From DRTC01 sp964521025 (GTDB taxonomy: Bacteria > Cloacimonadota > Cloacimonadia > Cloacimonadales > TCS61): a stretch of 22,658 nucleotides of DNA. Below are positions 7,697 through 15,155 of this stretch, piece after piece. A model generated the notes under the pieces. That model was not told the origin of the DNA. It searched no databases and worked only from the letters and a program-made list of their open reading frames with translations. Location: the NCBI GenBank assembly GCA_964521025.1, contig CAZFPK010000051.1, forward strand, positions 1 to 22,658. Reading direction: 5' to 3'. Within the stretch, counting starts at the first letter, position 1, and the number at the start of each line of letters is the position of its first letter. Both the position numbers and the translations under genes were made by a program.

Positions 7697-8716
7697 TTAT
7701 GAAAACTGTTTCAGGAACCTGACATCATTTTCAAATAACATTCTCATATCAGGGATCTTGTATTTAAGCATGGCAATTCTCTCGATTCCCAAACCGAAAG
7801 CATAACCGGTGTATTTTTCGGAATCGATTCCCAGCATCTCGAAAACATTCGGATCGACCATCCCGGAACCGCCCGTTTCCAACCAACCGGAACCTTTGCA
7901 GACTTTGCATCCTTTACCTTCGCAATTCACACAGACAATATCGATCTCAGCACTCGGTTCGGTAAAGGGAAAAAAGTTAGGACGAAATCTCGAACTGATA
8001 TTTGGTCCAAACATTTTTTTAGTGAAAATATTTAAAATATCTCTTAAATCTGCAAAAGTAATATTTTCATCCACGACCAAAGCTTCGAATTGATGGAAAA
8101 CCGGGGTATGAGAAGCATCGCTGTCATTACGATAACATCTACCGGGAGCGATGATCCTGATCGGTGGTTTATGGGTTTCCATAACCCTGATCTGAACAGG
8201 AGATGTTTGTGTGCGCAATAGAACCATATCGTCGATATAAAATGTATCGGATAGATCTTTGGAAGGATGATCAGGAGGTGTGTTCAGAGCATCGAAATTG
8301 TGATATTCGTCCTCGACATCGAATCCTTCGGCAATATCAAAACCCATACTGATAAAGATATCCTCGACTTTTCTCATTATGATCGATACCGGATGCAGGC
8401 TTCCCTTTTCTCTCCTGCGTCCGGGCATGGTCAGATCAAAAGATTCGGATTTAACGGTTTTTGCATATTCAAGTTCTTTGATCTCTTTTTCACGAGCAGA
8501 TATCAGTTCTGAAATTTCTGATTTGATCTCATTCAAGATTTTTCCGAAAGCAGGCCTTTCTTCTTTTGATAATGATCCCATTTTTTTCATGAAACCCATC
8601 AATTCGCTTTTCTTCCCGAGATAACGGGAACGGAATTGTTGAAGTTCCTGCGGGGACGAGACTTCAGCAATCTCTTTGTTAGCTGATCCTGATATTTTGA
8701 GCAGTTCGTCTTTCAC
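7697..8716 (-). CDS. pheS: Phenylalanyl-tRNA synthetase alpha subunit
   Basis: This is the catalytic alpha chain of the Phe-tRNA synthetase, with 339 residues and full length. It has the N-terminal coiled coil that contacts tRNA (about 1-85), then the class II core: motif 1 region (HPVSIIMRKVEDIFISMGF), motif 2 (PIRIIAPGRCYRNDSDASH), the Phe-pocket segment with FHQFEALVVDE, the zinc-finger-like CVNCEGKGCKVCKGSGW found in many bacterial PheS, and motif 3 (GYAFGLGIERIAML). The start is GTG, preceded by AGGT. It begins 8 nt after rplT. Its partner pheT lies 1.2 kb downstream, beyond the Rpn gene. Confidence 0.97.
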   Translation of the reverse strand: MKDELLKISGSANKEIAEVSSPQELQQFRSRYLGKKSELMGFMKKMGSLSKEERPAFGKILNEIKSEISELISAREKEIKELEYAKTVKSESFDLTMPGRRREKGSLHPVSIIMRKVEDIFISMGFDIAEGFDVEDEYHNFDALNTPPDHPSKDLSDTFYIDDMVLLRTQTSPVQIRVMETHKPPIRIIAPGRCYRNDSDASHTPVFHQFEALVVDENITFADLRDILNIFTKKMFGPNISSRFRPNFFPFTEPSAEIDIVCVNCEGKGCKVCKGSGWLETGGSGMVDPNVFEMLGIDSEKYTGYAFGLGIERIAMLKYKIPDMRMLFENDVRFLKQFS

Positions 8717-8724
8717 TTCTAAAC

Positions 8725-9084
8725 CTAATTTGCAATTTGTTCTTTTGCTAAATCACATAATTTTGCGAATGAATCCATATCATGAAAAGCGAGATGTGCC
8801 AGCACTTTTCTATCGATATCGACTTCTGCTTTTTTCAGACCGCTGATCAATTTGCTATATGAGAGGTCGTTCATTCTGGCAGCAGCATTAATGCGGATGA
8901 TCCAGAGCCTGCGAAAATCCCTTTTCCGAACTTTTCGATCTCGATAGGCGTATTGCCAGCCTTTTTCAACAGCTTGTCTGGCTGTTCGGTATAATCTGCT
9001 GCGACCTCCGATATAACCTTTGGCTTCTTTCAGAATTTTTTTCTTTCTTTTTTTGGCTGCAACATTATTTACAGATCTTGGCAT
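8725..9084 (-). CDS. rplT: 50S ribosomal protein L20
   Basis: L20 is an early assembly protein that binds 23S rRNA, and in several bacteria it represses its own operon. The 119 residues are typical, with the basic N terminus (VAAKKRKKKILKEAKGYIGG), RQAVEKGWQYAYRDRKVRKR and RLWIIRINAAAR. A good ribosome-binding site (AAAGGAG) precedes the ATG and overlaps the end of rpmI. It lies in the standard infC-rpmI-rplT order, followed immediately by pheS. Confidence 0.98.
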   Translation of the reverse strand: MPRSVNNVAAKKRKKKILKEAKGYIGGRSRLYRTARQAVEKGWQYAYRDRKVRKRDFRRLWIIRINAAARMNDLSYSKLISGLKKAEVDIDRKVLAHLAFHDMDSFAKLCDLAKEQIAN

Positions 9085-9096
9085 TTTTAGACTCCT

Positions 9097-9291
9097 TTAA
9101 ATTCCCAGCATTTTTTTCATACGGGAAACATCAGCACTATTCACAAGGTCTGATTTTCTTAAATTTCTTTTGCGTTTTGGGCTTTTTTTTGTAAATTTGT
9201 GACCGGCGAATGCGTGAGACCTTTTCAGTTTTCCATCTCCGGTCAGTTTAAATCGTTTCGCTACCGCACGACGAGTTTTCAATTTCGGCAT
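9097..9291 (-). CDS. rpmI: 50S ribosomal protein L35
   Basis: L35 is a small basic ribosomal protein of 64 residues, the normal size. The sequence PKLKTRRAVAKRFKLTGDGK and the later SHAFAGHKFTKKSPKRKRNLR are diagnostic. A strong Shine-Dalgarno AGGAGG is placed correctly upstream. The gene follows infC after an 88-bp spacer that can fold into a long hairpin (see 9311-9363). Confidence 0.97.
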   Translation of the reverse strand: MPKLKTRRAVAKRFKLTGDGKLKRSHAFAGHKFTKKSPKRKRNLRKSDLVNSADVSRMKKMLGI

Positions 9292-9310
9292 TTTTCCTCC
9301 TGATATTCAA

Positions 9311-9363
9311 CCACTATATCTGCGCAAACTCAATTATTTTGAGATTCTTCGTGTTCTTAGTGG
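9311..9363 (-). promoter_or_regulatory. Imperfect hairpin between infC and rpmI, possible L20 operator or repeat remnant
   Basis: In the 88-bp spacer, CCACTA at 9311-9316 can pair with TAGTGG at 9358-9363, and CTCAA at 9329-9333 with TTGAG at 9339-9343, leaving a purine-rich internal loop. In E. coli, L20 represses rpmI-rplT translation by binding RNA structures in this same region. The wording (CTAAGAACACGAAGAATC on the minus strand) also resembles short repeats scattered in some genomes. The pairing is visible; the function is inferred. Confidence 0.3.
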
Positions 9364-9379
9364 CGACAATATTTCAATT

Positions 9380-9973
9380 CTATACTTGTTCGTCTTTCTG
9401 GTTTTCCAAAATCTTATCGATATCTTTTTTGGGAGCAACGATCATAGAAATTGTTCTTCCTTCACTTTTAGGTTCGCTATCGATATCGATTATTTCTTTC
9501 AATTCTCCGCGAAGCTTATCCAATAATTTATAACCCAAATCTTTATGGGCAAGTTGTCTTCCTTTGAACCTGACTGTAAATTTTACTTTATTATGTTGTT
9601 TCAGAAATTTCAAGGCATTATTTTTTTTGAAATTATAGTCATGCTCTTCCGTATTTGGACCGAATTTGACTTCTTTTACCTGGACGATATGCTGTTTTTT
9701 TCTTGCTTCGCGCATTTTTCGTTCTTTCTGGTAATAATATTGACCGAAATCCATTATCCGGCAAACAGGTGGTTTGGCTTTGGGAGAAATCTCGACCAAA
9801 TCCAATCCGGCAGTTTCTGCTTTTTTTAAAGCTTCGGATATGGGAACTATTCCTACTTGCTTACCAGTATCTGTTATCAATCTTACCGATGGAACCCGAA
9901 TCTGTCTATTGATCCTTTCTTTAGGTGCAACCGGATTTGTTTTTGCTTTTCCTCTTCTGATTCTTATGGAAAT
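9380..9973 (-). CDS. infC: Translation initiation factor IF-3, probable AUU start
   Basis: IF-3 binds the 30S subunit and checks start-codon and initiator-tRNA fidelity. The product has the N-domain (about 9-85, with ERINRQIRVPSVRLI and PPVCRIMDFGQYYYQ), a Lys/Arg-rich linker helix, and the C-domain (KEVKFGPNTEEHDYNFK to GRTISMIVAPKK). The reading frame stays open upstream to an ATG at 10036, but that extension (GGWDSIRLLILRRFF and so on) is unlike any IF-3 and lies inside the leader hairpin. An ideal AAGGAGG ends 6 nt before an in-frame ATT at 9971-9973, which opens ISIRIRRGKAK and gives 197 residues. An AUU start allows IF-3 to repress its own synthesis, as known for E. coli infC. Confidence 0.93.
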   Translation of the reverse strand: MSIRIRRGKAKTNPVAPKERINRQIRVPSVRLITDTGKQVGIVPISEALKKAETAGLDLVEISPKAKPPVCRIMDFGQYYYQKERKMREARKKQHIVQVKEVKFGPNTEEHDYNFKKNNALKFLKQHNKVKFTVRFKGRQLAHKDLGYKLLDKLRGELKEIIDIDSEPKSEGRTISMIVAPKKDIDKILENQKDEQV

Positions 9974-9993
9974 AAAAAACCTCCTTAAAATTA

Positions 9994-10121
9994 AAAGGCG
10001 AATGGAATCCCACCCGCCTTTATAAAATTTGATCATACATTTCGAATAACCTTACAAGTATTCATTTTTTAATATTTTCTCGAAATATTAAGAAACCGTA
10101 AGGTAGAAGCGGGTTGCTTCT
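9994..10121 (-). promoter_or_regulatory. Structured infC operon leader with attenuator-like hairpin
   Basis: The region upstream of infC can form consecutive minus-strand stems. AGAAGC/GCTTCT closes a 5-nt loop at 10105-10121. Directly abutting it, ACCTTAC/GTAAGGT (10049-10055 with 10098-10104) encloses an inner TAATATTT/AAATATTA hairpin at 10070-10090. Last, AAAGGCG/CGCCTTT (9994-10000 with 10015-10021) is followed by TTTTAATTTT and lies 10 nt before the Shine-Dalgarno. ACCCGC inside the first hairpin (10109-10114) is complementary to GCGGGT in the last one (10012-10017), so the two can compete. This layout fits an autoregulatory leader such as the L20 or IF-3 leaders. Pairings are visible; regulation is inferred. 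Confidence 0.5.
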
Positions 10122-10138
10122 TTCCCTATTTCTAAACA

Positions 10139-10171
10139 CAAATCAGGGTAAAAATAATTTAACCTGATTTG
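10139..10171 (-). terminator. Long AT-rich hairpin after the S8 protease gene
   Basis: A 9-bp perfect stem (CAAATCAGG at 10139-10147 with CCTGATTTG at 10163-10171) continues after one mismatch with TAAA/TTTA. It starts 29 nt past the protease stop codon. The following T-rich stretch (TGTTTAG) is weak for an intrinsic terminator, so it may instead be an mRNA 3'-end stabiliser. A TTGACG sequence overlaps its upstream arm, so it could also touch an infC promoter. Confidence 0.42.
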
Positions 10172-10199
10172 CGTCAAGATTTTTAACATTTATTTCTTA

Positions 10200-13100
10200 T
10201 CAGTTACTCGCTGTAACTCGATAGAATTTCTTATCTCCTGTTAGAGGTTCATTCCAGGTTGTGTCTGCTCCCGTCCATTCATCGAAGGTAAATGTACCGT
10301 ATGGATCGGTATCACTATAAACTGTGTAAGAAGTTGCTCCCGTAACAGTATCCCAGGTTAAAGTAACAATTGAACCATCATGCGTGATCACAAGATTAGC
10401 CGGAGCATCGAGTTGGTTGGTTACATTCAAAGTAACCGGGACATAATACGGAGATTCATCCGGATCATTGCTGGTAATTACGATATCCGCTTCATAAGTT
10501 CCTTCAACCAAACCTGCTGCATCAAAACCAACATTTACTTCATCGTCGGGAGAACCTTCCAGAACAGTGTCACTCGTACTTTCTCCACCATCCAAACTAA
10601 GCCAGCTATAAGTCGGTCCGGTATCGCAGCTAACCGAAAAATCATCGACAAAAAACGAGAATGCATCATGAGAAATGCAGTGAATACCGATATATATATC
10701 AAAACCTTCATAAGCTGAAAGGTCATAAATATATTCTGTCCAGCTTACCGGAGCTTCAACATAAGGACTTGCTGAAATGATCGTAAAACTCGAAGGATCG
10801 GTATCAGTGGTCGATACTCCAACTTCGAATCGTTCCAGTCCATATTGGTCGGTGATCGATTTTGCCCGGAAAGTCAGTTCTCCATTCGCATTTAAACTAA
10901 GTTGCGGAGTAAACATCCAATCGTCATTTGGAGGTGTTGTTGCGGAAAAACAAGCTGCGTGTTTAACTCCTGTATAAGATTCCCACCCGGACGGATCGGG
11001 CGGATCAGTTTGAGTTGAATTGAAAATGATGTAAGAACCGACATAGTGTTCGTTCAGAAAATCAAAACTTGTAGCTCCGTAAGTCGCTGAACCGTCTCCA
11101 TCAAATTGTGTCCAGGGCGGGAACGAAAGAGTAAAATCAGTATAAGTCTCATATCCGTCTTCAAAAATTATATCCCGGCTCCTGGAGGAATATTCAATCT
11201 CTGCTGTATAATCGAGAGTCGAATCCGCATCACCATCATTACCGATATATAATGTTTGAGATGCTGTTTCATCCGGTAATAGTGTTTGCGTAAATGAAGA
11301 TGGAAGAACTGTTATATCCGGTATCGATGTTTCAACTGTTAAAGTTACAGGAATGATTTCTGGGCTGCCGGCAGCATTGTGACTTATAGAAATTTCCGCT
11401 GTATAGATCCCTTCTTCCATTCCGGCTGCATCAAAATCTACAGTAATGTTATCTGTTTCATTATGATCACAATCCCCGGAGAGAGGATTAACATCGAGCC
11501 AGCTTTCGCTGGGCGCACTTTCCGTGAGAGTAATAGTACCGGAAATATCATGGGGATCGGAACCATAATCGTCACCTGAAAGCGTCCAATCCAAAACCAT
11601 ATCCCCGGAAAAACCGCCACTCACAGTAATATTCACTGTTGAGACAGCACTTTCTCCTCCATAGATATTTCCCCAACCGCCATTTTCGTCTGTCCAGGTG
11701 ATCATCGCACCGTTGCCTGTATTATTATCTGTAACTAAATCACCATCCGTTCCACCGACAAAATTCGTGGAACTATTTACAGTAATATCGGTTGGGAAAT
11801 CTAAAGTCGCGCCATCTAACCATTCCCAATCACCGCTATTATTATAGATCGTAAATACGATATCAAAAGTTGTTCCAGAAGTGTATTCGTTAATATCACT
11901 TTCAAATGTCGAACCGGAAATATTTCTTCCATCTCTTTCTCTGGTAAAATTATTGTTCGTTCTCGTGTAACCGTAACTTATTGTATAGGTCAAATTAGAA
12001 CCGGGATCACCATCATTTGTTATCTGTAATATCTGGGAATCTGTGCCGTCGGGCGGCAGGGATTGGGATAAAGAAGTCGGATCGACTAAAATTGACGGTT
12101 CCGGTGTTCCGCCGCTTGCTTCCACCACAGCTTGATGCGCATTTACTCTTCCATAGCCCATATAAATGTCATAACCCGGTGTATCTTCAGAAGGATCACC
12201 GACTTCGTCGTCAGCAGTATTCTTGAGAATATCTTCAGCTTCTGTTGCAGTAAGAGTCGGATCTACTGATAAGATCAAAGCAACAACACCGGCTGCTACC
12301 GGTGCAGCACCGGATGTTCCTCCAAAATACTGGTAATAATCCCCGGAGCCATTATAACCTCCGCTTCCTGTAACATCGGTTGTATATTGATAATTTCCGG
12401 GAGCAACTACATCCAGCCCGGTACCGTAATTACTTCCCTGGCCTGCTCCCCAATCGGAAGGAGTACAGCGATAATCGTCTTCATTTGTTCCTCCAACGGC
12501 AACAATACTCGAAAGATTGGAGGGGTAAGATATGCTGCTTGCATTATCATTTCCAGTAGCTGCAGTAATTATACAACCCAGTCCACCTCTCCCGGTCGTA
12601 TGGGCGCTGTTAAAAGCATTTGTAACAGATGTTGAACTGCTCATTGTCCAGGAAACCGATAAAACATCGGCACCATTGTCCCTGGCATGATTGATTCCAT
12701 TTACTGTCCAGGAATTGTACCCGATCAAAGGACCTCCGTCATAAGCTGAATAGAAAATTCTAATTCCCATCAACAAGCAATCATAACTCACACCTGCAAC
12801 TCCCTGGCTGTTATTTGTTTCTGCAGCAGCTAGACCGGAACAGCATGTACCATGACCATCCCATGAATTCGGTGTCGGATCATAATCACTATCTACGGCA
12901 TCATAAGGATTGTCGATTTTGTCGTTTAGATCAGGATGGTTGATCTCGCAGCCATCATCGAGAACTGCAACTGTGATTGAAGCAGAACCTGTATTGATTG
13001 CCCAGGCTTCCGGAGCATCAATATCAGCATCGACAGTTCCATAAGGCCATCCTCCGGTATTATGAAGAAACCATTGATAATTGTAATAAGTGTCTGTTGT

Positions 13101-13676
13101 CAGTCTTTTCATTAAATTCAGAAAATCGGGTTCTGCATAAATGATATCTTCATTTTCTCTAAGAGAATTCACAGTTTCCAGTAGATCGATTCCATTTTTG
13201 GAAGGTCTGATCCTGCAAAAGAAACTGTTCTTATCCCAGCCGGTTGGATTTAATAGTTCAGAATCATATTCATTTAAAATCCGGTTGATTTGGAAGTTTG
13301 AGAGTTCCGTTTTGAACTGCACAATAAACCTGTTAATTACAATAAGTTTTACATTATCATTAAATTCAAAGACAGGACTGAAAAAAGCAGGTGCTTTTTC
13401 TTCTTTGATTTCTTCAAAAAAATCGTTGACGTTCTGATTTTTAAGTTCAACGATAATAATGTTTTCATTTTCCAATTTTTCTTTGATCAGGATTTTTTGA
13501 AACCTGTTCTCGAAATTTTTCACTCCTTTTTGATAATTCTCAAAATAGAGAGCAATGGTTTTCCCGTCAAATTCGAGTTCCGCTTTCTCACCGTCGGCGT
13601 AATAGAAGTAAGAAGTGGCTGATAATGATAAAACGGAAAGTACCAGTACGACTACATTCAATGTTTTCTTAAACAT
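10200..13676 (-). CDS. Secreted subtilisin-like S8 serine protease with C-terminal beta-sandwich domains
   Basis: This is an extracellular or cell-surface protease of 1158 residues. Order of parts: a signal peptide (about 1-22), a propeptide-like region (about 25-190, with VIYAEPDF-type end at 178-185), and the S8 catalytic domain (about 220-525) with Asp240 in VAVLDDG, His275 in GHGTCCSG, oxyanion Asn376 in ATGND and Ser455 in GGTSGAAP. Then come three parts: a Ser/Thr-rich sandwich region (about 530-720), two related repeats around 724-781 and 1024-1085 sharing DAAGxxEGxYxAxI and PVTLxV, and a jelly-roll/choice-of-anchor J-like domain (about 835-1016). A fibronectin-III-like tail ends in KKFYRVTASN. 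No T9SS-type tail or LPXTG motif is recognised, so the attachment mode is unknown. The gene has a strong AAAGGAGG ribosome-binding site. Confidence 0.93.
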   Translation of the reverse strand: MFKKTLNVVVLVLSVLSLSATSYFYYADGEKAELEFDGKTIALYFENYQKGVKNFENRFQKILIKEKLENENIIIVELKNQNVNDFFEEIKEEKAPAFFSPVFEFNDNVKLIVINRFIVQFKTELSNFQINRILNEYDSELLNPTGWDKNSFFCRIRPSKNGIDLLETVNSLRENEDIIYAEPDFLNLMKRLTTDTYYNYQWFLHNTGGWPYGTVDADIDAPEAWAINTGSASITVAVLDDGCEINHPDLNDKIDNPYDAVDSDYDPTPNSWDGHGTCCSGLAAAETNNSQGVAGVSYDCLLMGIRIFYSAYDGGPLIGYNSWTVNGINHARDNGADVLSVSWTMSSSTSVTNAFNSAHTTGRGGLGCIITAATGNDNASSISYPSNLSSIVAVGGTNEDDYRCTPSDWGAGQGSNYGTGLDVVAPGNYQYTTDVTGSGGYNGSGDYYQYFGGTSGAAPVAAGVVALILSVDPTLTATEAEDILKNTADDEVGDPSEDTPGYDIYMGYGRVNAHQAVVEASGGTPEPSILVDPTSLSQSLPPDGTDSQILQITNDGDPGSNLTYTISYGYTRTNNNFTRERDGRNISGSTFESDINEYTSGTTFDIVFTIYNNSGDWEWLDGATLDFPTDITVNSSTNFVGGTDGDLVTDNNTGNGAMITWTDENGGWGNIYGGESAVSTVNITVSGGFSGDMVLDWTLSGDDYGSDPHDISGTITLTESAPSESWLDVNPLSGDCDHNETDNITVDFDAAGMEEGIYTAEISISHNAAGSPEIIPVTLTVETSIPDITVLPSSFTQTLLPDETASQTLYIGNDGDADSTLDYTAEIEYSSRSRDIIFEDGYETYTDFTLSFPPWTQFDGDGSATYGATSFDFLNEHYVGSYIIFNSTQTDPPDPSGWESYTGVKHAACFSATTPPNDDWMFTPQLSLNANGELTFRAKSITDQYGLERFEVGVSTTDTDPSSFTIISASPYVEAPVSWTEYIYDLSAYEGFDIYIGIHCISHDAFSFFVDDFSVSCDTGPTYSWLSLDGGESTSDTVLEGSPDDEVNVGFDAAGLVEGTYEADIVITSNDPDESPYYVPVTLNVTNQLDAPANLVITHDGSIVTLTWDTVTGATSYTVYSDTDPYGTFTFDEWTGADTTWNEPLTGDKKFYRVTASN

Positions 13677-13716
13677 AAAATCCTCCTTTTATTATAAGAA
13701 ATTTCTCATATTGAAT

Positions 13717-13745
13717 ATACTATTTATTTATCCGAATTATGTCAA
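13717..13745 (-). promoter_or_regulatory. Sigma-70-type promoter of the S8 protease gene, with a palindrome over the -35 box
   Basis: On the minus strand TTGACA (13740-13745) and TAGTAT (13717-13722) are separated by exactly 17 bp, 41 nt before the protease ATG. The -35 box is part of the perfect palindrome TGTCAATGACA (13740-13750), a possible operator. The neighbouring XRE regulator is an obvious candidate binder, but that is speculative. Confidence 0.6.
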
Positions 13746-13833
13746 TGACAATTTTAATATGGTAGTGAAACAAAGAATTGAATTAGGTTTGTATCATTAT
13801 TAAAATTTGATTGTTTTGAATCGTAGATTGTAA

Positions 13834-14259
13834 TTATCTGCTTTTTTTAAAAAATCTTGTCTGTAAATCTATAAATTTGTTAAGTCTATCAACAAAATCT
13901 ATATACACATTTTTGAGTTCTAATGTATTTTCTTTTATCTCTTTTTCGAGTTCAAAATTTTTTTCTTTAATTACATTTATTTGTGTTTTCAGTTTATCAT
14001 TTTCTTTTTTGATGTTCTCCATTCTTGTTTTTGAATAGTTACTTTCCTTTCCGGTTAATAACCAATTCACATCTGTTTGGTATATCTTTAATAATTTAAA
14101 AAGAAAATCAACGGTCGGAGATCGAATTCCTTGTTCATACCTGCTAATCACTGCCTGGGTGGTATTTAAAGAATCTGCAAAGTCCTGCTGATTCAAATTT
14201 ACGGATTCTCGAAACGACTTTAACCTTTGCGAAAAACCGACAATATTATCTTTATTCAT
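13834..14259 (-). CDS. XRE-family helix-turn-helix regulator with C-terminal coiled coil
   Basis: A 141-residue DNA-binding protein. Residues about 9-70 form a Cro/CI-type helix-turn-helix domain (FSQRLKSFRESVNLNQQDFA, then TTQAVISRYEQGIRSPTVDFL) ending with the common DVNWLLTG. Residues about 78-125 are a Lys/Glu/Asn-rich coiled coil, probably for dimerisation. No ligand domain, TPR repeats or peptidase motif is seen. It lies between a protease gene on its own strand and a divergent small exported-peptide gene, separated from the latter by 295 bp. An inverted repeat immediately before its start codon may be an autoregulatory site. Target genes are unknown; the divergent peptide and the protease are the natural candidates. 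Confidence 0.85.
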   Translation of the reverse strand: MNKDNIVGFSQRLKSFRESVNLNQQDFADSLNTTQAVISRYEQGIRSPTVDFLFKLLKIYQTDVNWLLTGKESNYSKTRMENIKKENDKLKTQINVIKEKNFELEKEIKENTLELKNVYIDFVDRLNKFIDLQTRFFKKSR

Positions 14260-14260
14260 T

Positions 14261-14281
14261 TTTTTTACCTAAAGTAAAAAA
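14261..14281. promoter_or_regulatory. Inverted repeat at the XRE gene start, possible operator
   Basis: TTTTTTAC and GTAAAAAA form a perfect 8-bp inverted repeat around CTAAA, ending 1 bp before the regulator's start codon and covering its weak AGGT ribosome-binding site. It could be an autoregulatory operator or an RNA hairpin hiding the ribosome-binding site. The AT richness makes chance occurrence possible. Confidence 0.3.
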
Positions 14282-14332
14282 TTATTATTTAAAATTGATG
14301 TCAAGATTATTTTCGGTAAATGAATCTTGAGT

Positions 14333-14349
14333 TATGACCAAATGTCATA
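14333..14349. promoter_or_regulatory. Inverted repeat in the divergent XRE/peptide intergenic region
   Basis: TATGAC-CAAAT-GTCATA is a perfect 6-bp inverted repeat with a 5-nt spacer, about 75 bp upstream of the XRE start and about 205 bp upstream of the peptide gene. The size fits a dimeric helix-turn-helix operator. A TTGACA on the minus strand lies nearby (14298-14303). Function is inferred from position only. Confidence 0.3.
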
Positions 14350-14554
14350 CTTATTGTTAACATTTTATATCTTAATCGTCGATTATTTAATTAGTTACAT
14401 TATTCATCCAATGACAGTTAATCAGGGCTGTGAATTAATCCAAAGGTATTATTTTTAGTTCCCTTTTTGAGATTTTTTATATCCATACGGATTTTTTTAT
14501 TGACAGGTTTTAAGGATTTAAAAAAATCGCATCAATATATCAGGGGGTTATATA

Positions 14555-14833
14555 ATGAAAAAGAAAAACTATTTTCTTCTTATGATCGCAGCTGCCTTTA
14601 TTCTATCAACCTTTACAATCTGGAGCATTACAAAAACAAATCAAGAAAGTTTATTCGATTCTTATACTCAAAGTATCGAATGTAAAGCTCATGGTGATTT
14701 TACTCCACAACCTTTAGATGGTTATATGCTCGCTCCTTCCGAGCCTGCTGATGACATCATCCGGGTTTGCAGTCATGGCGATATTAAGCCAAAACCATTT
14801 ACGAAAAAGGACGACGACGATCAAACCGGCTAA
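14555..14833 (+). CDS. Small exported peptide with duplicated C-HGD-P motif
   Basis: The 92-residue product begins MKKKNYFLLMIAAAFILSTF, a signal peptide or membrane anchor. There is no clear lipobox and no certain cleavage site. The mature part carries two spaced copies of one motif: CKAHGDFTPQP (about 48-58) and CSHGDIKPKP (about 72-81), each with Cys, His-Gly-Asp and a Pro-x-Pro. It ends in a charged KKDDDDQTG tail. The two Cys could form a disulfide, and the Cys/His/Asp sets could bind metal. An excellent ribosome-binding site (AGGGGG) precedes the ATG, which supports real translation. It is divergent from an XRE regulator. The outline resembles short signal-peptide-bearing peptide families such as the NVEALA peptides of Bacteroidota, but I recognise no specific family. 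Confidence 0.62.
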   Translation: MKKKNYFLLMIAAAFILSTFTIWSITKTNQESLFDSYTQSIECKAHGDFTPQPLDGYMLAPSEPADDIIRVCSHGDIKPKPFTKKDDDDQTG

Positions 14834-14900
14834 ATTCAACAGATTTTGATCTTTTTTTTAAAAATAAATTTGATGATTTCACCGAAATTCTGATAAGATC

Positions 14901-15004
14901 ATCCTGTCCTCTTCAGTAATAAATTGTGAGCGCGAAAAAGTAGTCGAAGATTCTTATAACTTTTTTGTGTTGTTGATTTTTCAACTTCTCTTAAGATGAC
15001 AGAT
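14901..15004. repeat. Degenerate palindromic repeat, copy A
   Basis: Non-coding sequence between the peptide gene and the terminator. Its right part (TCAACTTCTCTTAAGATGACAG at about 14981-15002) closely matches TCGACTACGCTCAAGAAGACAG in copy B. Its left part (CTGTCCTCTT, then GAGCG and AGTCGAAGATTCTT) matches the reverse complement of copy B. It therefore looks like a decayed palindromic miniature repeat. Confidence 0.4.
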
Positions 15005-15070
15005 CCCGATGATTATTCGTTTAACGGATCATCAAATTAATTCTGTCAAAATAGCTTTTTAGCTTATGGA

Positions 15071-15108
15071 GGATGAGTCTATTTAAAAATGACTCATCCC
15101 TTTTTTTT
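15071..15108 (+). terminator. Strong Rho-independent terminator
   Basis: A perfect 9-bp stem GGATGAGTC/GACTCATCC (15071-15079 with 15091-15099), an 11-nt loop and an eight-T run. It is about 240 bp beyond the small peptide gene and isolates that gene from the downstream membrane/HD-GYP genes. A weaker AGAT/ATCT hairpin with a T run lies directly after the peptide gene (14841-14859). Confidence 0.85.
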
Positions 15109-15155
15109 ATTAAATTTTTTTCTTAAACATGGTGGTTTCCTAAAAAGTCATTTTT

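Noticed and set aside
9974..10036. N-terminal extension of IF-3 from an ATG at 10036
   Set aside because: It encodes residues unlike IF-3, lacks a ribosome-binding site and is part of a leader hairpin; the Shine-Dalgarno points to the ATT at 9973.
14467..14685. Plus-strand ORF of 72 codons overlapping the small peptide gene
   Set aside because: No ribosome-binding site and low-complexity composition; the overlapping frame at 14555 has a strong Shine-Dalgarno and a signal peptide.
14841..14859. Terminator directly after the small peptide gene
   Set aside because: The stem is only 4 bp of A/T-rich pairs; the strong terminator at 15071-15108 is a better candidate, although both may act.
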